DNA of 64,000 bases from Selenomonadales bacterium (GTDB lineage: Bacteria; Bacillota; Negativicutes; Sporomusales; UBA7701): positions 62,001 through 126,000 of the forward strand of contig JARKPR010000078.1 of NCBI GenBank assembly GCA_029975165.1. Direction: 5' to 3'. Within the stretch, counting starts at the first letter, position 1. Every line of letters begins with the position of its first letter. This document shows, piece by piece, positions 58,397 through 64,000 of the stretch. The notes beneath the pieces are model-generated. The model did no database searches. It was not told the origin of the DNA and worked only from the letters and a program-made list of their open reading frames with translations. The translations under genes and the position numbers were made by a program.

Positions 58397-59746
58397 TTGC
58401 GCCAATTGAAGCAACCTTTCCGCAGTTTTAACCGGGAGCTGACCGTCTTGGACCACGCCGGGAGCCTGATAAGGGCTCTGTATCGCAAGTATAAAGACCG
58501 GGACATCGTCTGGCTTGTGCCGCTCGCCGCCGCGGCGACTTATAGAATCCTCGACCATTTCTTCTGGCTGCTCCGCTCGGGGCGCGGCGTCCCGCCCAAA
58601 TGCGACGACACCATCTGGTACTTGAACTACGCCAACAATCTGCTCGCCAACCTGCTGAACGGGCTCGATATCGACGATACCCTGTATTTCGGCTATAACA
58701 TTCTCCTCAGTTTCCTGCTGGCGGTCTTCCGCGACCCGGTCACCGTCGTCCTGATCCAGGGGACGGTCGCCGGCCTCAGCGTCATTCTCGTGTACAAGAT
58801 CGCCCGCATGCTGTTCACCAAAACCACCGCCATCATCGCGTCGGTTTTTTACATCGGCGCCTGGGACGTCATCCTCTGGGCCATGTACCTGTTGTCCGAC
58901 AGCTTCTTTCTCAGCCTCCTGCTGCTGACCGTCTACAGCATGCTGCTGGCGCTCGAGACGGGGCGGCGCAGCCACCGGCTCCTCTTCGCCGCCGCTGCCG
59001 GTTATCTGTTTATCTTCCGGCCCACCGGCATTCCGATTGTCCTCGTCCTCATACCTTATGTAATCTACCGCCTGCCCCGCCCGGCGGTGGCCGCCTTTCT
59101 GGCGAAATACCGCCTTTTCCTGGGCGGCCTGGCCGCCGCCCTCGTGCTCGGCGGCGCCGGCCTTTACTGGCGCGGCGCCTTCGATCCTTTCTTCAGTTCT
59201 TTGCAGGCCAACGTCAATAAAGTCCTTTACACCGTCTACGCCAACGGCCGGGTGTACGACTATCCCCATCCCGGCGACCTCCACTTCCTCCCCGATTATA
59301 CCGTCACTGTCGGCGACAGCTTGCTGCTCAGCTTCCTGGTCAACAACTGGGATTATGTCTCCGTCCTCTACCTTAAGCGGGCCGTCGCTTTCCTCGGCCA
59401 CTGGGTATGGAAAACCGACCTCGGCACCCTGAGCGGCGCCTTGACTTTTCTCGCCAACTTCTGGCCGGCGGCCCTCTTCGCCGTCGGCACGGCCGCCGCC
59501 GTCGCCGACCGCCGCTTCGCGAAAGCCGCGCCTCTGTGGCTCATCACGTTCGCCGTCTTCGCTTTCTGCACGCTGCTGTTCATCGACTGGATGTACCGCT
59601 ACCGCCTGCCGGCCATCCCCTTCATTGCCATCGTCGCCGCCTACGGCGCCGAGCGGCTCGCCGTCCTGGTAATAAATACGAGGTTGATAACGCATGGAAA
59701 AAGGCAAAACGCTGATTGTCATCCCGGCCTACAACGAGCAGAATAA
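58397..59746 (+). CDS. membrane glycosyltransferase (GT39/ArnT-like)
   Basis: A 449-residue protein with 10-12 helices. The first outer loop DDTIWYLNYANNLL, with an aspartate pair just after helix 1, is the catalytic feature of polyprenyl-phosphate-sugar-dependent transferases. TTG at 58397 is a weak start (a TTG at 58448 is the alternative). Its end overlaps the next gene by 53 bp. First gene of the surface-glycan operon; it likely adds a sugar from a lipid carrier to a glycan or lipid outside the membrane. Confidence 0.75.
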   Translation: MRQLKQPFRSFNRELTVLDHAGSLIRALYRKYKDRDIVWLVPLAAAATYRILDHFFWLLRSGRGVPPKCDDTIWYLNYANNLLANLLNGLDIDDTLYFGYNILLSFLLAVFRDPVTVVLIQGTVAGLSVILVYKIARMLFTKTTAIIASVFYIGAWDVILWAMYLLSDSFFLSLLLLTVYSMLLALETGRRSHRLLFAAAAGYLFIFRPTGIPIVLVLIPYVIYRLPRPAVAAFLAKYRLFLGGLAAALVLGGAGLYWRGAFDPFFSSLQANVNKVLYTVYANGRVYDYPHPGDLHFLPDYTVTVGDSLLLSFLVNNWDYVSVLYLKRAVAFLGHWVWKTDLGTLSGALTFLANFWPAALFAVGTAAAVADRRFAKAAPLWLITFAVFAFCTLLFIDWMYRYRLPAIPFIAIVAAYGAERLAVLVINTRLITHGKRQNADCHPGLQRAE

Positions 59747-60401
59747 TATCCGCGGGGTGATCGGCGATATCCGCGCCAGCCTGCCCGGCGCCGACATCCT
59801 CGTCGTCAACGACGGCTCGGTCGACGCCACCGCCCGCAATGCCCGGCAGGCGTGCGGCGTCAAGGTGGTCGATCTGCCCTGCAACCTCGGCATCGGCGGC
59901 GCCGTCCAGACCGGCTTCAAGTATGCCCGCGACCACGGCTACGATTATATGGTCCAGATCGACGGCGACGGCCAGCACCTGCCCGGCGAGGTGACCAGGC
60001 TTGCCGCCGCCATGGCCGCCGCCGGCAGCGATATGGTCATCGGCTCGCGCTTTTTGGACATCCGCTCCTTCCGCACTTCCTGGCAGCGGCGCCTGGGGAT
60101 AATCATTTTCCGCTGCCTGTTCCGCCTGCTCCTCGGCCTGCGCATCACCGACAGCACCTCCGGCTTCCGCCTCTACAACCGGAAGAGCATTGAGGTCCTG
60201 GCCCGCTTTTATCCCAGCGACTATCCCGAGCCCGACGCCATCGTCCTCCTCCACAAGCACGGCCTGGCGATTTCCGAGGCCGGCGTGGCCATGCGGGCCC
60301 GCGAAAGCGGCCGTTCTTCCATCACCGCCATCAAGAGCCCCTACTACATGGCCAAAGTCACCTTGTCGATTATCTTCGCCTGCCTGCGGACGCGGTGGTG
60401 A
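59694..60401 (+). CDS. family 2 glycosyltransferase (polyprenyl-phosphate sugar synthase type)
   Basis: A 235-residue cytoplasmic GT-A enzyme. LIVIPAYNEQNNIRGVIGDI, VVNDGSVDATARNA, VQIDGDGQHLPGEV (the DxD-like metal site) and DSTSGFRLYN match dolichyl-phosphate-mannose-synthase-like proteins. Without membrane helices of its own, it may work with the DUF2304 partner after it. It would make the lipid-linked sugar used by the transferase upstream. Confidence 0.9.
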   Translation: MEKGKTLIVIPAYNEQNNIRGVIGDIRASLPGADILVVNDGSVDATARNARQACGVKVVDLPCNLGIGGAVQTGFKYARDHGYDYMVQIDGDGQHLPGEVTRLAAAMAAAGSDMVIGSRFLDIRSFRTSWQRRLGIIIFRCLFRLLLGLRITDSTSGFRLYNRKSIEVLARFYPSDYPEPDAIVLLHKHGLAISEAGVAMRARESGRSSITAIKSPYYMAKVTLSIIFACLRTRW

Positions 60402-60406
60402 GCCTT

Positions 60407-60787
60407 ATGCATATGCACATCGATAAAATCCACCTCCTCGGCGCCATCTTCAGCTTCGTCATCCTCGCCGCCGTCTTCGTCCTCGTCCGCGAGCGCCATC
60501 TCCAGGAAAAATACTCCCTCGTCTGGTTCCTCATCGGCTTTTTCATCCTCGTCATGTCGGTCTTCGAAGGCCTGATGGACTGGTTCGGCGATTTCATCGG
60601 CGTCTACTACGCCCCCTCGGCCTTTTTCGGCCTGCTGATCGCCTGCGCCTATCTCCTCCTGCTCAACATGAGCGTCAGCATCTCCCACCTCAAAACGCAC
60701 AACAGAGCTCTCTCTCAGGAGCTAGGCCTGGCCAAGCTGCGGCTGGAGGAGCTCGAAGAGAAGGTGAACGGGTCCGGCCATGATTAA
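60407..60787 (+). CDS. DUF2304 membrane protein
   Basis: A 126-residue protein with three membrane helices and a C-terminal coiled-coil (SQELGLAKLRLEELEEKV). LVRERHLQEKYSLVWFLIG is the DUF2304 signature. It starts at ATG 60407 after GGTGAG. DUF2304 genes almost always sit next to a GT2 gene, as here, and probably anchor it. Confidence 0.88.
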   Translation: MHMHIDKIHLLGAIFSFVILAAVFVLVRERHLQEKYSLVWFLIGFFILVMSVFEGLMDWFGDFIGVYYAPSAFFGLLIACAYLLLLNMSVSISHLKTHNRALSQELGLAKLRLEELEEKVNGSGHD

Positions 60788-61133
60788 ATACTTCGTGCTG
60801 CTCGCCAGCGTCGCCATGACGGTCGCCGCCAGCACCCTGCTCAAGATCGGCAGCGCCGCCGTCGATTTCGACGGCGGCCTTGGCGCTATTTTCAAGGGCT
60901 ACCTTATGTCGCCGCTCATCGTCGCCGGCTTCGCCTCCTACGCTTTGGCCGCGCTGCTGTGGGTCTACTGCCTGGCCAACTTCGACCTGGGCTACGCCAC
61001 GTTCGTCGCCAGCATCCAGTACATAATGCTGCTGGCCGTGGCCATTTTCGTCTTCCATGAGAACATCGGCCTCCTCAAGTGGCTCGGTAGCTTGCTCATT
61101 ATGGTCGGTGTATTCTGCTGGCTGAAAGGATAA
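60780..61133 (+). CDS. small EamA/SMR-type transporter
   Basis: A 117-residue protein with four helices of the SMR/EamA half-transporter type, ending FVFHENIGLLKWLGSLLIMVGVFCWLKG, which resembles ArnE/ArnF flippase subunits. It overlaps the DUF2304 stop by eight bases. In this operon a flippase for the lipid-linked sugar is the likely role. Confidence 0.83.
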   Translation: MIKYFVLLASVAMTVAASTLLKIGSAAVDFDGGLGAIFKGYLMSPLIVAGFASYALAALLWVYCLANFDLGYATFVASIQYIMLLAVAIFVFHENIGLLKWLGSLLIMVGVFCWLKG

Positions 61134-61140
61134 CGGCAAG

Positions 61141-62196
61141 ATGCTCACCTGCGTACCTTATACCGACGCTTTGCAGGACGAGTGGGACGAGCTCGCCCTG
61201 GCCCGCGGCACCGTCTATCACACCACCGCTTTCCGGCGCATCCTCGCCGACGCCTTCGGCTACACCGCCGCCGACCATGCCGTTCTCGACGCCGCCGGCC
61301 GCATCGCCGCCCTCGTCCCGCTGGTCGTCGGCCGCAATCTCCGCCTCCGGCGGGTGGGCGTCTCCCTCCCCTTCGCCAACCACGCCGATATCTGCGCCGT
61401 CGGTCCCGCCGCGCAGCAAGCGGCCCTGGCCGCCCTGCCCGGCATTGCCGCCGCCCTTCGCCTCGCCTACCTGGAGGTCCGCCTGACGGAAGTGGCCGAC
61501 GGCCTGCCGCCGGCCGTCGCCGGCTGGGCCGTGAGCCGCGCCAACTACACCTTCCGCCTGCCCCTCGCCGGCGGCGAGGAGCAGGTGCTGGCCCTCTCGA
61601 CCGCGAGCAACCGCAACCACATCCGCAAGGCCGTGAGAAACGCGCTCTTCACCGTTTCCTTCGACCCCGGCCGCCTGGACGGCTTTTACCGCGTCTATTG
61701 CCAACGGATGAAGGAGCTGGGCTCGCCCGCTCCCGCGATCCGTTTTTTTGAAGCCTTTTTCCGCCATCTCCCCGGCCACGCCGCCCTGCTCACCGTCGCC
61801 GACCGCGCCGGCGGCGCCGTCGTCGGCGGCATGCTGCTCCTCGCCAGCCCCGGCGACCGCACGCTTTATTATCCTTACGGCGCCACCCTCGTCGAGTACA
61901 ACAGCCGCTACTTGGGCAATTTCATGTACTGGGAGGCGGTGAAATACGCCATCGCCCACGGCTTCGACCGCCTCGACCTCGGCCGCTCGCCGGCCGGCTC
62001 CGGCACGTACCGCTACAAGGAGCAGTGGGGCGCCCGCCCCGTACGGCTCGCCTACCTGACCTACAGCCCATCCGGCGCTCCCGCCGGGCCCCCCGACCGT
62101 GGCCGCCTCGGCCCCCTCATCGAGCTGTGGCGGGTCATGCCCGCTTTCGTTACCGACCTGGTCGGCCCCCGCCTGATAAGCTATCTCCTGCCCTGA
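61141..62196 (+). CDS. FemAB/GNAT-like acyltransferase
   Basis: A 351-residue protein with tandem GNAT folds. NRNHIRKAVRNALFTVSF, LLLASPGDRTLYYPYGATLVEYNSRYLGNFMYWEAVKYAIAHG-type C-terminal GNAT (residues 240-285) and FDLGRS-like DRLDLGRSPAGSGTYRYKEQWGA match the FemAB-related proteins of polysaccharide loci. It may add an amino-acyl or acyl group to a sugar. ATG after AAAGGATAACGG. Confidence 0.82.
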   Translation: MLTCVPYTDALQDEWDELALARGTVYHTTAFRRILADAFGYTAADHAVLDAAGRIAALVPLVVGRNLRLRRVGVSLPFANHADICAVGPAAQQAALAALPGIAAALRLAYLEVRLTEVADGLPPAVAGWAVSRANYTFRLPLAGGEEQVLALSTASNRNHIRKAVRNALFTVSFDPGRLDGFYRVYCQRMKELGSPAPAIRFFEAFFRHLPGHAALLTVADRAGGAVVGGMLLLASPGDRTLYYPYGATLVEYNSRYLGNFMYWEAVKYAIAHGFDRLDLGRSPAGSGTYRYKEQWGARPVRLAYLTYSPSGAPAGPPDRGRLGPLIELWRVMPAFVTDLVGPRLISYLLP

Positions 62197-62224
62197 CCAA
62201 ATCCGCTCCCTCACGGAGGACCCC

Positions 62225-62887
62225 ATGACCAAACCGGACTGGCAGAACTACTTCGACCAGAAGGCCGCCACCCACGGCGCGTCCGTAAAAGCATCCGACT
62301 ATTATGACGAGGCCAGCTTCTTCATGCAGCGGGACAATATCCTCCGCTGGATCGGCGACCTAAGCGGCGCCCGCATCCTCGACGCCGGCTGCGGGGTCGG
62401 CGCCTTCAGCGAACCGCTGGCGGCGGCCAACACCGTCCATGGCGTCGATTTTTCCGCCAGGAGCCTCGAATACGCCGCCGCCCGCGGCCTTGAGACGCAT
62501 GTCGGCGATCTCGCCGCCCTGCCGTTCGCCGCCGGCTTTTTCGACCTCGTGCTCTGCATCGGCGTCATCCAGCTGATCGACGACCACCGGCCGGTGCTGC
62601 GCGAGCTGGCCCGCGTCACCAAGCCCGGCGGCACGGTCCTCGTCCAGACCCTCCACCGGGTCTCCCTCCAGCGCCAGCTGCTCGCCTTCTTCGAGAAGAG
62701 CCATAAATTCGACAAGATGTATGCCATGGACGAGCTGGCCGCCGACTTCGCCGCCTGCGGTCTCGGCAGCCTCGAGTTCCTCAAGCTGTACCACCCGTTC
62801 CGCTTCGCCGTCACCGGCGGGGCGGGCGAGGCGGGCGATTTTCTCTGCACCTCGTTCGCGCTGAAAGGACGGAAAGAGCGTGGCTGA
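62225..62887 (+). CDS. class I SAM-dependent methyltransferase
   Basis: A 220-residue methyltransferase. Motif I is ILDAGCGVGAFSEPL, followed by VHGVDFSARSLEYAA, the acidic loop DLAALPFAAGFFDLVLCIGVIQLI and the post-motif KPGGTVLVQT. No membrane part. It lies between the FemAB-like and deacetylase genes and overlaps the latter by eight bases. Methylation of a glycan or its lipid precursor is inferred from context. Confidence 0.88.
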   Translation: MTKPDWQNYFDQKAATHGASVKASDYYDEASFFMQRDNILRWIGDLSGARILDAGCGVGAFSEPLAAANTVHGVDFSARSLEYAAARGLETHVGDLAALPFAAGFFDLVLCIGVIQLIDDHRPVLRELARVTKPGGTVLVQTLHRVSLQRQLLAFFEKSHKFDKMYAMDELAADFAACGLGSLEFLKLYHPFRFAVTGGAGEAGDFLCTSFALKGRKERG

Positions 62888-63737
62888 GCGGCCGGCCGCC
62901 AATTTCCTGACCTTCGACACCGAAGAATGGTACCACGCCAATTACGACGGCATGGACCCCGCTGCCCTGCGCGGCCGGGGCTCGAACTTCCCCGCCCAGA
63001 TGGAAGACCTTTTGGCGCTGTGCGCCGCGGCCGGCGCCAGGGCGACCTTCTTCGTGCTGGGCGCGGTCGCCGAGGACCACCCGGGCGTCGTCCGCGCCAT
63101 CGCCGCCGCCGGCCACGAGATCGCTTCCCACGGCTACGGCCATGCGCTCGCTTACCGGCAGACGATTGACGAGTTCGCCGCCGATGTCAGGAGGTCGGTC
63201 GCCATCCTCGAAGACGTCGCCGGCGCCGCCGTCCGCGGCTACCGGGCCCCGTCCTGGTCGATCGTGGCCGCCAACTACCACTATCTCGCCGTTCTGGAGG
63301 AGCTCGGCCTGGTCTACGACGCCAGCGTCTTCCCTGTCCGCACTTTCCTGTACGGCATCCCCGATGCCCCCGCCCATATCCACCGCCCCGTCGTCGCCGG
63401 CCGGACGCTGAATCTCTGGGAGATCCCCACGTCCGTCGTCCGCCTCGCCGGGCGCAATATGGGCTATTCCGGCGGCTTTTATTTCCGCCTCTTCCCCGGC
63501 TTGTTCATCGCGTACGCCATCCGCCGCGCCAACCGCCGCGGCCGGCCGGCCGTCGTGTACCTCCACCCCCGCGAGCTCGACCCGGGCGAGCGCCGGCTCA
63601 CGCTGCCCGCCAAGGAAGCCTTCATCCACTACCACGGTATCGGCGGCGCGCGGGCCAAGCTCGTTTCGCTGCTGCAAAAATTCACATTTACGTCGGTGAT
63701 CGACCACCTGCGGACGCTAGACCCGACGCTAAAATGA
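62880..63737 (+). CDS. polysaccharide deacetylase, DUF3473 type
   Basis: A 285-residue deacetylase. NFLTFDTEEWYHANY is the metal motif of the branch, EIASHGYGHALAYRQ the histidine motif, and VRGYRAPSWSIV the third. The C-terminal VVYLHPRELDPGE is the DUF3473 extension common in exopolysaccharide loci with exosortase. No exosortase or PEP-CTERM gene is seen here. Starts with GTG. Last gene of the glycan operon. Confidence 0.9.
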   Translation: MAERPAANFLTFDTEEWYHANYDGMDPAALRGRGSNFPAQMEDLLALCAAAGARATFFVLGAVAEDHPGVVRAIAAAGHEIASHGYGHALAYRQTIDEFAADVRRSVAILEDVAGAAVRGYRAPSWSIVAANYHYLAVLEELGLVYDASVFPVRTFLYGIPDAPAHIHRPVVAGRTLNLWEIPTSVVRLAGRNMGYSGGFYFRLFPGLFIAYAIRRANRRGRPAVVYLHPRELDPGERRLTLPAKEAFIHYHGIGGARAKLVSLLQKFTFTSVIDHLRTLDPTLK

Positions 63738-63769
63738 GAAGCCCGCGTGCTTGGACACGCGGGCTTCTG
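63738..63769. terminator. terminator after the glycan operon
   Basis: AGAAGCCCGCGTG-CTTGGA-CACGCGGGCTTCT is a perfect 13-bp stem between two convergent genes. Confidence 0.82.
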
Positions 63770-63774
63770 TGCGT

Positions 63775-64000
63775 CTAGTGGACTGGCCCCGAAGACAGGC
63801 CTAGCTCTTTGCGCTTCTGCTCGATGTGGTCGGCGTAGATGGCGACGGTTTTGTCGGCGGACAGCTCGACCATGAGCTTGCCGAGGCCGAGGGTGGCGGT
63901 GGTTTCGGTGAGGGTTTTGACGACGAGGTCGCTGCCGGTGACGGACGGCACGGGGGCGACGTGGACGAGCCAGCCGAGGGCGATGGCGGTGCAGGCGTCG
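63775..64000 (-). CDS. probable carbon monoxide dehydrogenase catalytic subunit, C-terminal fragment (partial)
   Basis: The last 75 residues of a gene that enters from the right. The end PVPSVTGSDLVVKTLTETTATL..GKLMVEL....IYADHIEQKRKELGL follows the pattern of the CooS C-terminus (PPVxGSxLVxxxLTE...GGKFIVExD...IEEKRKxLGL). The rest is outside the window, so this rests on a short stretch. If correct, it supports an acetogenic or CO-using anaerobe. Confidence 0.5.
   Translation of the reverse strand, partial: DACTAIALGWLVHVAPVPSVTGSDLVVKTLTETTATLGLGKLMVELSADKTVAIYADHIEQKRKELGLSSGPVH

Overview
The window is GC-rich, tightly packed bacterial DNA with strong AGGAGG-type ribosome binding sites, many GTG and TTG starts, two tripartite TRAP carboxylate transporters, a glutamate dehydrogenase, a monofunctional AroH chorismate mutase, DUF1848 and DUF2201 proteins and, at the right edge, what looks like the end of a carbon monoxide dehydrogenase. 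This fits an anaerobic, amino-acid- and organic-acid-using Firmicute, most likely a high-GC Negativicute (Sporomusaceae-like). That placement is inference from gene content. I saw no rRNA, tRNA, CRISPR array, prophage or transposase gene.

Region 1 (1-5333, minus strand) is an apparent operon: small unknown protein, B12-dependent mutase, unknown 151-aa protein, RidA, SelA-like PLP enzyme, FAD/Fe-S oxidoreductase. It reads as an amino-acid catabolic pathway I cannot match to a known one, and it is my best candidate for an undescribed system. Region 2 (5480-15000) holds a CBO0543-like membrane protein, gdhA, a large receiver/PEP-pyruvate-binding protein, a secreted orphan, an SdpI-like protein, and a marR-cupin-Fe-S set with a matched pair of operators. 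Region 3 (15089-27840) has TRAP transporter 1 with an MFS carrier, a CsoR/CstR-type regulator, TlpA/CcdA thiol-redox genes, lgt, an acyl-ACP thioesterase, and a LysR-controlled oxidoreductase-MFS-aroH operon.

Region 4 (27976-31030) is accessory DNA: two different HTH regulators, each diverging from a near-identical copy of one small gene, interspersed repeats, and a metallo-beta-lactamase-fold hydrolase. Region 5 (31201-34558) is a three-gene cassette: a helical-repeat protein, a MoxR-like AAA ATPase and a DUF2201 metallopeptidase/VWA protein. Region 6 (34566-42102) holds a PIG-L deacetylase, a glucosyl-phosphoglycerate-synthase-like enzyme, an HPP membrane protein, a BusR-like (c-di-AMP type) regulator, a histidine kinase, an AT-rich HxlR/flavoprotein pair and an extreme low-complexity protein.

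Region 7 (42506-50911, minus) combines TRAP transporter 2 with its own two-component system, whose kinase is cupin-PocR-LytS, followed by ilvD and a BASS-family carrier. Region 8 (51315-58113) has DUF1848, a Tat-exported polysaccharide deacetylase, a GlcD/GlcF-type 2-hydroxyacid dehydrogenase pair with an altered active-site motif, a YdjM-like protein and a membrane ferredoxin. Region 9 (58397-63737, plus) is a surface-glycan operon of membrane glycosyltransferase, GT2, DUF2304, small transporter, FemAB-like protein, methyltransferase and DUF3473 deacetylase. Two families of intergenic repeats are scattered across the window; one has long terminal inverted repeats and supplies the stop codon of two genes.
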